Assembly: GCA_027489965.1 (NCBI GenBank) | Contig: JAIXZA010000010.1 | Coordinates: 1 to 64,000, forward strand | Direction: 5' to 3' | DNA: 64,000 nt | DNA from: Verrucomicrobiaceae bacterium | GTDB lineage: Bacteria; Verrucomicrobiota; Verrucomicrobiia; Verrucomicrobiales; Verrucomicrobiaceae | Shown: positions 1 through 9,642 of the stretch, piece by piece | Position numbering within the stretch: position 1 is the stretch's first letter | How the letters are laid out: the number at the start of each line of letters is the position of its first letter | Program-made: the position numbers and the translations under genes | Notes under the pieces: model-generated | What the model was told of the DNA's origin: nothing | Seen by the model: the letters and a program-made list of their open reading frames with translations, nothing else | The model's database searches: none

Positions 1-363
<363 letters not shown>

Positions 364-512
364 GGGGAAAGGCTGAAGGATGAAGACTGAAGGATGAAAT
401 GAGGCCGCGCACTATGAGCGGAGGATGCCAGTGGTAAAGTCCTCAGTGCAACTAGCTGCGTTCGTGAGTGCAGAGTCGGGCTTGAAGGGGAACGGCGGGA
501 TTCTAATGTTAC

Positions 513-779
513 TCAGACTAGGCGCTGTGTGCCACTATGGCCTTCGGCAAGACCAGCTGGCACTTGGCCAACGATTCGTGGGATGAGGCCGATATTGGTG
601 AAGGCTTCGTTTAAAAAACGGAGAGTCACCCCAGAGCCGGGCTCGATCTCAAAATAGACCAAGTCGTGATGTGTATCGACCTTATAATGAATGGCTGGCA
701 TGAGATCCATCTGGCTATGGAACTCCATGAGAGCAGACTCAGAACGCAGGCCTTTGGCATAAACTTCGAGTTCGATCAT
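513..779 (-). CDS. Small hypothetical protein (88 aa)
   Basis: I do not recognise this protein. It is acidic, starts MIELEVYAKGLRSESALMEF, has no signal peptide or membrane segment, and reads like a small alpha/beta fold with alternating hydrophobic residues (HDLVYFEIEPGSGVTLRFL), which could be an ACT-like or ferredoxin-like domain. It lies between smpB (start at 1315) and alaS (start at 363) on the same strand and may be cotranscribed with them. The even codon use and plausible composition make it likely to be a real gene, but no function can be given. Confidence 0.6.
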   Translation of the reverse strand: MIELEVYAKGLRSESALMEFHSQMDLMPAIHYKVDTHHDLVYFEIEPGSGVTLRFLNEAFTNIGLIPRIVGQVPAGLAEGHSGTQRLV

Positions 780-847
780 GGTGGGTGATTTACAGATGAC
801 ACTGTTTTACTCGGAACAGTGGGCCCACGACGAGCAAAAAATGCGGC

Positions 848-1315
848 TTATTCTCGGGCACGCTGATTGAAGCTGGCGACGACGCGCTGGGCTTCCCTTT
901 TGACGGCCTTTTCTTTGAGATCTTCCCGCTGATCTCCCTTGGTCTTGCCTTTGCCGACGCCGATCTCCATTTTGACCTTACCGTTTTTCCAGTAAGCCTG
1001 GAGCACGGGCAAAGAATTGCCTTTTTGCTGGGTGAGAACGAAGAGTTTCAGGATTTCCCGCTTGTGTAAAAGCAGCCGACGGGTGCGGCGTGGCTCGTGC
1101 TGGGACCAGCCATTGGCCTTTTCATAGGTCTGGATGTCCATGTTATAGAGCCAGATTTGGCCCCGTTCGACTCGGGCAAAGGCGTCGCTGATATTCAGCT
1201 TGCCGAGGCGGATGGATTTAACCTCACTGCCTCTGAGTTCGACGCCAGCTTCATATCGCTCAAGGATATGGTAATCCCTGAGAGCTTTGCGATTGGTGGC
1301 GATTTCGTCGGACAT
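848..1315 (-). CDS. smpB: SsrA-binding protein SmpB
   Basis: SmpB binds tmRNA and delivers it to stalled ribosomes for trans-translation. The 155 residues show the family pattern: NRKALRDYHILERYEAGVEL near the start, LRGSEVKSIRLGKLNISDAF, then HEPRRTRRLLLHKREI, and a basic C-terminal tail (KGKTKGDQREDLKEKAVKRE) that becomes helical in the decoding centre. Length is normal for the family. It is 36 bp downstream of rpoZ on the same strand, so the two are probably one transcript. Confidence 0.96.
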   Translation of the reverse strand: MSDEIATNRKALRDYHILERYEAGVELRGSEVKSIRLGKLNISDAFARVERGQIWLYNMDIQTYEKANGWSQHEPRRTRRLLLHKREILKLFVLTQQKGNSLPVLQAYWKNGKVKMEIGVGKGKTKGDQREDLKEKAVKREAQRVVASFNQRARE

Positions 1316-1351
1316 GCGGCGGCGGTGTTGCTGCCGCCCTGTGAACGCTGA

Positions 1352-1555
1352 TTAAGCGTCCGTCGGGAATTCGGCTTTGATCTTGCCCTGGATGATTTCC
1401 ATGAGAGCGATGTCTGCCTCACGCATACCATGACGACGCTCGACGAGAGGAGCACGTCCGCTGGTGAGTTGTTTGACGCGCTTGGAGACCATGTTGATCA
1501 GGACGGGCGTGTCTTTAACGACCAGGGCAGCTTGTTCAACGAGTTCGGCTTTCAT
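1352..1555 (-). CDS. rpoZ: DNA-directed RNA polymerase omega subunit
   Basis: This 67-residue protein matches the omega subunit, which helps fold and retain the beta' subunit of RNA polymerase. Visible family features are the N-terminal helix block with MVSKRVKQLTSGRAPLVE, and the later stretch ALMEIIQGKI that corresponds to the usual AL.EI..GKI. It is a little shorter than the proteobacterial form, as is common outside Proteobacteria. It precedes smpB in the same orientation. There is little alternative for a protein with this motif order, although the family is short and divergent. Confidence 0.85.
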   Translation of the reverse strand: MKAELVEQAALVVKDTPVLINMVSKRVKQLTSGRAPLVERRHGMREADIALMEIIQGKIKAEFPTDA

Positions 1556-1664
1556 CGGGGTAGGGCAAATGGATCACTCCGACTGAGTCGGGTAAGGGGG
1601 GTGGATTGTAATAGGTGATTGCTATCTGGCAAGGGGGAATTTCATTTCTGATCTTCCTGCACAC

Positions 1665-3068
1665 TCAAAGCTGGCTCAGGACATCCCGCTCATGCAGATC
1701 TGATGGGCTGAGGTTTTCAGGGTCGATTGAGTGGTAGATCCGCAGGGCCAAGTCTGGCTGGCGGGCTTGTAAATGAGCCTGGATGAGGCGGCGTTGGGCT
1801 GGCATATCTCCTGGGAATTTACGCAAATAGGACTGCCATAAGGCCGTCGTGCTGCCGGGCTTGGCCACAGCTTCTGCTAAAGTTGCCGCAAAGTGCAGGG
1901 ACTGATCTTTTGGAGCGGTGCGCAGGGCTTCGGCGACGACACGAAGGGTTAACGGGGAAGTCTGGGCTAGATCTAAAAGAACAGGCCGCAGCGCTGCGTG
2001 AGCGAGGGCAAGAGTGAGAAAGCGTTCGGCTTGCGGGACTTGTTTAGCAGGTTCCGCTAAAGCACAAAGTCTCACGAGGGCGCATCGTTCACCCGTTGCC
2101 GCTAATCGCAGATAAGCGTCAAAGGCATTGGCTGGCGGCAGTTCATGCTCAGCAATGGCTGCGTAGGCGGTGAGCCAGTGCAGATAATCGGGATCAATGG
2201 CTGCTTGGTTGAGCAAGTCTTTCGGCTCGGTTTGATGCTCAGGAAAATTAGCAAGTTGGCGTTCCAGCCAAGGGAGAACTTTGCTGAGCTGTTCTGCGGC
2301 ACGTGCGCTGACAAGAGCGCGATCAAGATCAGGATTGGGAAGTGGGCCAGTGGGTGGAGCGTCTTTGAGATAACGAAGTTGCAGTTCCAAAGAGTCGTCT
2401 GCGCGTTTTAAGCGATGCAAGAGGTTCATCTGTAGCTCACGAGCTTCCATCAAATGACTTGTGGCCTTGTGGTCTGGATACGCACTGATCCAATGATTGA
2501 TGGCGTGTAATGCGGCTAAATGTTGCCCCTGACTCTGAGCCGCTTGAGTGTAGTTCGTGAGTGTCTGCCAGGTTGCATTGGGTAGCTCTGAAGCGCGTAA
2601 TAAAATGGGTAAAGCAGTGACGATGTCACCGTCTTTTTGGGCGCGGGCAGCCAGTACCTGATAGGTGTAAAGTTTGGTTTGATTATCAAATCGGTCTCCA
2701 GCAGCCGTCATCATCGGGAAGCTTAGGCTGGGTGCGCCGAGGTCTGGCTGACCGAGCCACGCCAACAGAAGAGAGTCACGCAGAGAGCCTGAGTTTCTCA
2801 GCATTGGCGTATCCTGCACGGTGAGTTCACGCAGTTGCTGGAGGGGTGGGCGGGAAAGCCACACATCAATGAGTGCCAGGGTTTCATCAGAAACTGCGGC
2901 GACGCTCATCAAAATGGGTTGCACCACGGATGGCGGAGCTTTCACCAGATAGCGACTTAGCTTCTCTAATCTCGGGATACGTTGCGTATCCATGACGGGT
3001 TCTGGCGCTGGGCGGAGCCGCCAGGCCCAGACACCAGCCAGGACGAGATAAAGTAGAAGAAGACGCAT
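1665..3068 (-). CDS. Membrane-anchored TPR-like repeat protein next to a PelA-like gene
   Basis: A 467-residue protein with a single N-terminal hydrophobic segment (LLLLYLVLAGVWAW) followed by an all-helical body that reads as degenerate tetratricopeptide-type repeats (for example ALPILLRASELPNATWQTL, LAALHAINHWISAYPDHKA and DLALRIYHSIDPENLSP). It starts 39 bp after the stop of the PelA-like gene on the same strand, so the two are likely cotranscribed. In Pel exopolysaccharide systems TPR proteins (PelB, PelE) partner PelA in the envelope; this could be an equivalent, but the assignment rests on context and the TPR-like character alone. No porin domain is visible. Confidence 0.6.
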   Translation of the reverse strand: MRLLLLYLVLAGVWAWRLRPAPEPVMDTQRIPRLEKLSRYLVKAPPSVVQPILMSVAAVSDETLALIDVWLSRPPLQQLRELTVQDTPMLRNSGSLRDSLLLAWLGQPDLGAPSLSFPMMTAAGDRFDNQTKLYTYQVLAARAQKDGDIVTALPILLRASELPNATWQTLTNYTQAAQSQGQHLAALHAINHWISAYPDHKATSHLMEARELQMNLLHRLKRADDSLELQLRYLKDAPPTGPLPNPDLDRALVSARAAEQLSKVLPWLERQLANFPEHQTEPKDLLNQAAIDPDYLHWLTAYAAIAEHELPPANAFDAYLRLAATGERCALVRLCALAEPAKQVPQAERFLTLALAHAALRPVLLDLAQTSPLTLRVVAEALRTAPKDQSLHFAATLAEAVAKPGSTTALWQSYLRKFPGDMPAQRRLIQAHLQARQPDLALRIYHSIDPENLSPSDLHERDVLSQL

Positions 3069-3107
3069 GATTGAGGGCTGTGGGAAATGGGTAAATGAGT
3101 GGACGGT

Positions 3108-5831
3108 TTAGCGCATCGCAGATTGATGCGCGGGTAGAATGCGAAGCTGAACGGTGGCCTGCCCCGGAACAATGAAGTCGATACGTCCACGGGTATCTGC
3201 CATGAGGTAATCAGGCTTTCCGTTGGCGATCATTTGGATGATGCTTCCTGGAAGGATTCCATCAAAGCTGAGCTCGACTGGACGGCTGTTGGAGACTTGA
3301 AGGAGAGCACGGCTACTCGCGGCCTCCAGATAGCGGATGCTGGAGCTGGAGCTGGTGAGGCGTAAGTGATCTATGGCGGGTTTCTCCCGCATAACCAATT
3401 CTGTACGGCGCTGGCCCAGTGTATGAATGTAGATCTGATCTCCCTGTTGCATGTAACCTGACACGCCTGTGCAAAGAGAGAGGTCGGGCACCCCCGCATT
3501 GGCGGGAAGGCGCAAGGTGCGGGCCTGACCCGCATTGACGATGATCCAGCTCTTTGAGCTGGTCTGAAAAATTCGTGTGCGGGCAGCATCTCTAGCAAGA
3601 CTTGCGTAGTTACCCACGGTGATGGCTTGCAGAGGTTGAGACGCACACCAGTCTAAGACGCGCTCTACTTGTTTGAGGGAAGCTTCCGTTTTGACATCAG
3701 TGAAATTCAGGGTGACCTGAACAGGGCTAAGCCATCGGTCTTGCCCCTGCTTCTGGGCTTCTGCAATGAAAGCAGCAGCATCCAGATTGTCTCCCGAGCG
3801 GGATGACTTTAACAGTGTTTGAAAAGTGTTTTCGTGTCCCCATGTCCTCGGTGCAAGGGCTGGACTGCGACCTGCCATGATGGACTGCTCAAGCAGTTCC
3901 GCATTCTCCACTCCCATACTCCTGGAAAATGCCACGGCTTCTGGGGTGGGTATAGCACCTTTAGGCCAGCTCATGACCGCGAGGCGATCTGTGCGGTCAA
4001 GGAATTCCCGATGAATGTAGGCCAGCGAGCCCATGATCTCTCGCTCAAAACCTTTTTTCTCACTGGGTGCCGAAGCATTCAGAAGGCCAGACAAAGAGGG
4101 CGAGGCCTGCCAGTTTTCTGGTCGGCTGTAGCTATTGGAGGCGCTTTCCACTTCCGCTAGATTGAGCATCGTGCGTGCAGCCTCCTTCAGACGCAGGGCC
4201 TCACGTGGTTCATGGCCAGGGGTTCTGCCTCGCAGATCGCCCTCACAGAGAGCGATCGTGAAGGGCAATGCATAGCGCTTTAAAATGCGGTCTGTCATCG
4301 CTTCAGCTGCGATTGGCATTTCTGGCAGGCTGGTATTGTCAGCGAAACCTTCTGAAGAAATTTGGCTCACCAGCAGGCGTCGGCCATCAAGGCTCGTGGT
4401 ATCCGCTACAGGAGCCGTGGCATGAGAGGAGAGCCAACTTTCTAGAAACGTCAGCGGATTGACCTGGGGGCCGGCCTCAGCGGCAAGGGGGTCTAGCCAG
4501 ACACCTCCCCACTTGCTCAGAAAAACCTGATCGTGGGTGCTACCACTGTCTGCACCATTGTGCACAGACACTAGCACTTGAGCGTCAGCAGATGCTTGTA
4601 AGTCACGCAGATCATCGATTCGGGCACTGAGGTTGCCTTGATCCATGAGGAAGACCCTGTCGGCATAGCGGATGGCGGCGTTTTCTACCAGTTTGGTTTT
4701 TTGGCCTGTACCACGCAGCCCTAGCGCTGGTAAGACCTTTAAAATATCGGCCTCTTTCTGCCAAGGCATGCCAGTCAGTAGCAGCGGCACCTTTTGTCCC
4801 ACCAAAGTCACCACCATTGCTGCCAGATTCTTTTGCCGATCTTCTGTCAGCTTTAAGCTCTGATCTAAGATGACACCACTGACTCCAATATGAGCTGGGA
4901 GCAGATCTTGTGAGGTCGCTAAACCTGCATCTTGATAGATCATCTCATAGCCGAGCCATTCCAGGGAACCGTGGAGGACTTTCGCGGTGAAGCTCTCCCG
5001 TGCAGCGCCCGAATGCAGAACTAGGATTCGACGAGTGATCTCTTGGAGCGGGCCTAGATTCACGCCGTCCAGAGCAGGTGTCGTGAAAAAGGGGATCCCG
5101 CCCATCTCACGGAGCTGGCTCGTGCGCAGGGCGATTTCGCTAAGATTTTCAGGATCGGCAAAAGCCACAACATAGGGCTGCACACCAAGACGATTGGCAC
5201 CGCGCACGCGGCGGGCTGTGCGCTCGATTTCACCCTCTTCGGTTGCTTCGATCAAGAGGATACCATCCAATGAGCGGCGGCCTTCACTGAGAAGGTCAAA
5301 GCCATTTTCAATGAAGAGTAATTTGTCTGGATAGGCTGATTTCAGAAGCTCTAAAACGTGAAGAACCGCCGCACGCTCAGCATCATGACTGATGGTGTTT
5401 AATTCAGTCAAGACAACGCCATCAAAACCACGCTCTGCTGCCTCTTCGACCAATTCGTGAATCACCACCGAGGGCCAGCGTGGGTGCGTCGCGTCCAAGC
5501 GCGACATGCCTTTGATACTGCCATCCAGAAGTGGCACACCCAGACTTTGTGCCCGCAAAGCAACAGCGGAATTCGTTGGCACCTCAAAGATCGGAACGCG
5601 TGCCAGGCACTTATTGCCAAGGGCATGGGCTGCTTCGAGATCCACAGCAGCATCGATACGTAAGACACAGAGGTCAAAGGCGCTCAGTCCCCAGACCGCG
5701 GGTTTGGCTGAGAGGTCCACCAAGAGGCGCGTTTGGGGGGCCGAATGCACTCGCTGCGTGGTCATCGCTCCCAGGATGCTGATTAAAAAGCAGATCCGAC
5801 GGAGGGAGGCGAGAGTCGATGAAGTGATCAT
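3108..5831 (-). CDS. PelA-like exopolysaccharide hydrolase/deacetylase homologue with degenerate deacetylase motifs
   Basis: A 907-residue secreted protein (signal segment about 10-30). Residues about 35-270 resemble the GH114/TM1410-type hydrolase fold, with RGFDGVVLTELNTI and FIENGFDLL corresponding to the DGVFLDTLD and NRGFELL-type blocks. The middle and C-terminal parts follow the PelA layout: a Rossmann-like segment (about 265-470), then a deacetylase-like region starting RRLLVSQISSEGF (485-496), RYALPFTIALCEGDL, and SNSYSRPENW (565-574). In PelA the last motif is SHTYSHP-like and the first IDGDGF-like, supplying the metal ligands; here Asp and both His are replaced. It precedes the TPR-like gene by 39 bp. 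No pelF or pelG is in the window. Function is inferred and may be hydrolytic or purely structural. Confidence 0.65.
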   Translation of the reverse strand: MITSSTLASLRRICFLISILGAMTTQRVHSAPQTRLLVDLSAKPAVWGLSAFDLCVLRIDAAVDLEAAHALGNKCLARVPIFEVPTNSAVALRAQSLGVPLLDGSIKGMSRLDATHPRWPSVVIHELVEEAAERGFDGVVLTELNTISHDAERAAVLHVLELLKSAYPDKLLFIENGFDLLSEGRRSLDGILLIEATEEGEIERTARRVRGANRLGVQPYVVAFADPENLSEIALRTSQLREMGGIPFFTTPALDGVNLGPLQEITRRILVLHSGAARESFTAKVLHGSLEWLGYEMIYQDAGLATSQDLLPAHIGVSGVILDQSLKLTEDRQKNLAAMVVTLVGQKVPLLLTGMPWQKEADILKVLPALGLRGTGQKTKLVENAAIRYADRVFLMDQGNLSARIDDLRDLQASADAQVLVSVHNGADSGSTHDQVFLSKWGGVWLDPLAAEAGPQVNPLTFLESWLSSHATAPVADTTSLDGRRLLVSQISSEGFADNTSLPEMPIAAEAMTDRILKRYALPFTIALCEGDLRGRTPGHEPREALRLKEAARTMLNLAEVESASNSYSRPENWQASPSLSGLLNASAPSEKKGFEREIMGSLAYIHREFLDRTDRLAVMSWPKGAIPTPEAVAFSRSMGVENAELLEQSIMAGRSPALAPRTWGHENTFQTLLKSSRSGDNLDAAAFIAEAQKQGQDRWLSPVQVTLNFTDVKTEASLKQVERVLDWCASQPLQAITVGNYASLARDAARTRIFQTSSKSWIIVNAGQARTLRLPANAGVPDLSLCTGVSGYMQQGDQIYIHTLGQRRTELVMREKPAIDHLRLTSSSSSIRYLEAASSRALLQVSNSRPVELSFDGILPGSIIQMIANGKPDYLMADTRGRIDFIVPGQATVQLRILPAHQSAMR

Positions 5832-6141
5832 GTATCAAAAATGAGAACATGTGCATTCTAGCGTCTCGATTTATAATAGCAATAATTTAAGAGGCTGGTT
5901 ACAATAATCTTAACTCTGTCACCAAATGCCTTTTTGGGGGTATTTGCCAAGCGTTCAAATGTCCTTTCATAAGTTGTAATGATCTCATTTTGGTCAGTTT
6001 ATAAAAATGCTCCTGATGTAAAAAGGAGTTACAAATTTCTGACTTTGCTGCAACGCAGAGCAGGTGCGGGGCGTCTGTAAAATTGGCTAAATTACAACAT
6101 CGACACTTGCCGCAAGAGGACCGTCAAGGTATTAGGATTTT
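5832..6141. other. AT-rich divergent intergenic region
   Basis: About 310 bp between the divergently transcribed PelA-like gene and the small membrane protein gene. It is clearly more AT-rich than its surroundings and presumably holds both promoters. I see no convincing hairpin, repeat or RNA gene in it. Confidence 0.4.
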
Positions 6142-6549
6142 ATGAAGCGCTTTCTCATTCCTCTTCTAGCCACTTTTGCGGTGATCTTTGGGACTGACAT
6201 GGTCATTCATGGCATGATTCTGAAGCCGGATTATGAAGCGTCCAAAGGACTCTGGCGCTCCGATGCCGAGATGCAGCAGTGCATGGGATCGATGATGTTA
6301 GGGCAGTTCATGCTGGCCCTGGGAATGGTGCTCTTTTGGCTGCGTGGCTCTGTAGAAAAGGCCAATTGGCAATCTGCCTTCACCTTTGGATTAACGGCAG
6401 GCTTGCTGGGGTTGGCTTACATCCCGATCATTTATGCGGTGCAACCGTTGCCTAGCACACTCTGTGTGAAATGGGTGGTGTTTGGCCTATTTCAGACCTT
6501 GGTGACATCGATTGTACTCTTTTTGGTGACCCGCTCAAAGAAAGCGTAG
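6142..6549 (+). CDS. Small integral membrane protein (135 aa, four predicted helices)
   Basis: I do not recognise a named family. The protein has four hydrophobic segments, at roughly residues 4-24, 50-68, 80-103 and 108-131, with a short polar region after the first (ILKPDYEASKGLWRSDAEMQ). The final residues TRSKKA are positively charged, which suggests a cytoplasmic C-terminus. It stands alone on the plus strand, convergent with the MMPL exporter and separated from it by a small hairpin. A role in the membrane is all that can be said. Confidence 0.7.
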   Translation: MKRFLIPLLATFAVIFGTDMVIHGMILKPDYEASKGLWRSDAEMQQCMGSMMLGQFMLALGMVLFWLRGSVEKANWQSAFTFGLTAGLLGLAYIPIIYAVQPLPSTLCVKWVVFGLFQTLVTSIVLFLVTRSKKA

Positions 6550-6553
6550 TTTC

Positions 6554-6577
6554 CAAAGCCTCAATCTTCAGGCTTTG
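6554..6577. terminator. Candidate bidirectional terminator between convergent genes
   Basis: Inverted repeat CAAAGCCT / AGGCTTTG with an eight-base loop, lying between the stop of the small membrane protein (6549) and the end of the MMPL exporter, and covering the latter's stop codon. The stem is only eight base pairs and there is no long T-run, so this is a modest candidate. Confidence 0.4.
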
Positions 6578-8964
6578 AGCCAACGGCGCCAGTGTGGCAG
6601 CAACCAAAGGACGATGAGTAGGATCCAGATGGTGCCGACACAGCAGGCTAGGCCAAGGCTGGAGATGCCGCGATTCCCGGCAAAGAAGAGGCTGGAGAAG
6701 CCGATCACTGTCGTCATGCCAGAAAAGAATACGGCTCGTCCAGTCGTCGCCTGTACTTGACGGATGTCATTGTCGGTGCGCTTCAGGGCGAGCAGGAGAT
6801 GAATGCCATAATCAATGCCAGTGCCCAACAGCAGTGGGATGGCCGCCAAACTGGCAAGGTTCCAGCCGATACCGAGGGCACTCATTGTGGCGGCCAAGGC
6901 ACCGAGGCCGCCACCTAACAGCATGATCGAAAGCAGCAGGTCTTTGACATTTCTAAACGTCATCAACAAGGTTAGCGCCAGAACCAGGCAGATCGGAATC
7001 AATTGCCGATTTAAATCCCGCTGAACCAAAGAGGAGAGAGCGCCACCAAGGGTTTCCCAGCCCGCCACCCAGGCACCTGTTTCAGGGCTGAGGATGGCTT
7101 GAAGCTCGGTCAACTTCGCACGGTCGGGCAGTCCCGGTTTGCCAGGAATATTCACGGAGGCCAGCACCACGCCTTCTCCTTCCGGCATGCCTGCTGATTG
7201 AGCCCGCTCGCCGGTAGCAATCAGGCGGCTGAGGATGGGCATGGCGGCGGCGTTTGATTCATTCTGGGGCCAGGTCGAGCGCCCGTCTTTCCAAACGGTT
7301 GTCAGCCCGCGAAGCAGCGCTGTGGAGGAATCGGTAAAACCTGCGGTATCGGCGGCTTTTTCAAAACGGGGCTGCTCCTGAATGAGCCAATCCAGAATCT
7401 CCCGATTCGCCAACTGTGCCGCTGGTGATCCGACGAGCATCGTCGGTAAAGCATGGCGTACGACGGTGCCAGCTTTGACTGCGGCGTCCAGCTTCACGGC
7501 AAGGGTTTCGGTGCGCTTTTGCAGCTCGGCCACGGGACCTGTGATCAGCACTGGCAGACTGGCTTCATCATCCCGGCCCATGCGCTCCTGCATCCATTGG
7601 AATGTGTCCATGGATTCACTTTGGGTCGGGCGCAGAGCTTCCGCGCTCGTTTGAAAAGTAGGCAGGCCCTTGGTTGTGAAAATGGCTGTCATGCTGCCAA
7701 AAAGAAGCACGGTGCCGATCACGGCGGCGCGATTTTGCACAGGCTTTGCGGCGACTGTGATGACCGAGTCAGCGGGTTGTTTTCCCGCAGCAAGAGCCGG
7801 TGCGAAGGTGAGCATGACACCGAGTCCGACCAGCACGCCAAGCGCCACCAGTAAGCCAAGCTCCGCCAAGCCGGGCAATCCACTGAAGAGAAGAGACAGG
7901 AACACCGTGGCCGTCGTACAGGCTCCAGCGATGATGCCTGGAGCTGCCATTTTGCGCAGACCCTTGGCATCCTCTTGCGGATGCTGCCGAGCCTCCTGGA
8001 TGATGAGCACCGCATAGTCCACGATGATGCCGAGCACGATGGCGGCAAAGCCTAGGGACATGATGCTGAGTTTTCCGACCAAGAGCCCGCCGACTCCGAG
8101 CGTCATGACCATGCTGAGCATTAACAGGCCCTGAATCCACATCAGCGGCTTCAGCCGCCGGAACATAAGCCAAAACAGAATCGCGATCAGTACTTCCGTG
8201 AGCCCAATTGTGCTCGACATGTCCTTTTCGATGCCCGCGCCGATTTCTGCCTGGAAGGCTGGCTCACCCGTGTAGCGCACCGTCGGCATGGGTTGGCCTG
8301 CTAGCTTGACGTGCAGTCGTGCCGCTACTTCCGCTTTGATTTTCTCCAGCCAAGCTGCGGCTGATTTGTAATTGCCCACGCTTTCGGAAGGCGTGACCAG
8401 CAACATGCGAAAGGCCCCGTCCTCAGAGACGAGTCCAAACAAAGAGCCTTCCAGCGCACTGGCGGCCGAGGTGTCAAGACAGTCTAAAAGACCCAGAGGG
8501 TCATAGGAAGCGCGTTGTACTTTTTCTGCATCCAGTGCCGTTGTGACCGCCTGAAGAGATTTCTGAAATTGAGCTTCGGCGCCTGCACCTTCAAGACGTG
8601 TTTTAAGGGCTCGCAGCTTGGCTGGATCTGCATTTTGTAGAGACCAAGCCAGCAATGCGGCGCCGGACTGGGCCTGCTGGGACATGGGTTGTGCCCAGCG
8701 CACTTCTTTGACCAGATCCGTGCGCTTTTGGAGGCCTTCAGCTAAGGCCGTCATGGCCTCTTCTGCACTGAAATCATCGGCTGCTTGTAGAGCGATGACC
8801 AAATCGCTCCCACCTGCAAAGCCATCCCGCAAAAGCTTCAGCGCGCGGACCTCTGGTAGGCCTGACGGCAGAGTCGCTAAGATATCTGTCTCCAGACGCA
8901 AGCGCACCCAGCCGAAGATCACGAGTGGCAGGACGATCAGTGCAACGAGCCAAGATTTTTTCAT
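6568..8964 (-). CDS. RND/MMPL-family exporter
   Basis: A 798-residue inner-membrane protein of the MMPL/RND type. It shows two halves, each with one N-terminal transmembrane helix, a large periplasmic loop, and a bundle of five helices. The first bundle holds GFAAIVLGIIVDYAVLII and the second IPLLLGTGIDYGIHLLLAL, the repeated G.x.x.D-Y motif of proton-coupled MMPL transporters. Such proteins export lipids, hopanoids or polyketide-like pigments in other bacteria. It is 89 bp downstream of a chorismate-lyase-like gene and a radical SAM gene on the same strand, which suggests it exports the product they help to make. The substrate is not known. Confidence 0.85.
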   Translation of the reverse strand: MKKSWLVALIVLPLVIFGWVRLRLETDILATLPSGLPEVRALKLLRDGFAGGSDLVIALQAADDFSAEEAMTALAEGLQKRTDLVKEVRWAQPMSQQAQSGAALLAWSLQNADPAKLRALKTRLEGAGAEAQFQKSLQAVTTALDAEKVQRASYDPLGLLDCLDTSAASALEGSLFGLVSEDGAFRMLLVTPSESVGNYKSAAAWLEKIKAEVAARLHVKLAGQPMPTVRYTGEPAFQAEIGAGIEKDMSSTIGLTEVLIAILFWLMFRRLKPLMWIQGLLMLSMVMTLGVGGLLVGKLSIMSLGFAAIVLGIIVDYAVLIIQEARQHPQEDAKGLRKMAAPGIIAGACTTATVFLSLLFSGLPGLAELGLLVALGVLVGLGVMLTFAPALAAGKQPADSVITVAAKPVQNRAAVIGTVLLFGSMTAIFTTKGLPTFQTSAEALRPTQSESMDTFQWMQERMGRDDEASLPVLITGPVAELQKRTETLAVKLDAAVKAGTVVRHALPTMLVGSPAAQLANREILDWLIQEQPRFEKAADTAGFTDSSTALLRGLTTVWKDGRSTWPQNESNAAAMPILSRLIATGERAQSAGMPEGEGVVLASVNIPGKPGLPDRAKLTELQAILSPETGAWVAGWETLGGALSSLVQRDLNRQLIPICLVLALTLLMTFRNVKDLLLSIMLLGGGLGALAATMSALGIGWNLASLAAIPLLLGTGIDYGIHLLLALKRTDNDIRQVQATTGRAVFFSGMTTVIGFSSLFFAGNRGISSLGLACCVGTIWILLIVLWLLPHWRRWLKA

Positions 8965-9053
8965 GTCAAACGGGGATACAAAGTCAGAACCTCATCCGTG
9001 GCGAAGATCAGAGCAATAGGCAAGCCTTAACCTAGAAACAGGAATGTGCGACA

Positions 9054-9617
9054 CTATGCGCCTCTGGGTAAAACCTCAACCACGTCAGCCAGCACGCGGC
9101 CACTGCCATGGCGCAGTTCATTGCAGCGGCCAAAGAGAATCTGACCAGTGGTAGCTCCCAGCAGCTCGGCGAGACGGGTATCCACAGCGATTCGGAAGTA
9201 ACCGCGTGGGTGGCTGCTGTGGGGCACCTGATACTTTTCAAGAATGGCTCCAAAAGGCACGAGTCCTTCGAGAACGAGTTGTTGAGCCTCTTCTGGTAAT
9301 AGATCGAGATGAATGCCGATGGCTCCAAATTCGATCGGTTTCCCATCGCTTCGGCGGTGCAGCACGCTGGCACGAACAAGGTAGTTGCCGATACGAGCGC
9401 GTGCAGCCACGTCGAGATCAATTTCGCTGGCATGAAACTCGCGCAGATGCGGTGTCATATCACGATCGTGCACCAGGAGATGCCGCTCCTGATCAGCAAG
9501 GGCGTCCGGTTCGACAAAGGTCACCCGTGGCCGCGTACTGCCGATGCCATAAAAGAAAATCAACGGTGCGAGGATGTCCTCGTCTTGCCTCGGTGCGTGA
9601 TGAGTCGCCTGAGTCAT
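9054..9617 (-). CDS. Chorismate pyruvate-lyase-like protein
   Basis: A 187-residue protein that resembles the UbiC/DUF98 chorismate-lyase-like fold: LLVHDRDMTPHLREFHASEI corresponds to the usual HERDMT..LE.FH block, followed by NYLVRASVLHRRSDGKPIEFGAIGIHLDLLP and a region ending in PRGYFRIAVDTRLAELLG. Family members remove pyruvate from chorismate to give 4-hydroxybenzoate, or act on related compounds. It begins 25 bp after the radical SAM gene and is followed by an MMPL exporter, an arrangement reminiscent of aryl-polyene or related pigment clusters, though no ketosynthase or carrier protein is nearby. Enzymatic specificity is inferred only. Confidence 0.6.
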   Translation of the reverse strand: MTQATHHAPRQDEDILAPLIFFYGIGSTRPRVTFVEPDALADQERHLLVHDRDMTPHLREFHASEIDLDVAARARIGNYLVRASVLHRRSDGKPIEFGAIGIHLDLLPEEAQQLVLEGLVPFGAILEKYQVPHSSHPRGYFRIAVDTRLAELLGATTGQILFGRCNELRHGSGRVLADVVEVLPRGA

Positions 9618-9642
9618 GGATTCTTGAATTCAAGGCTTCCGC

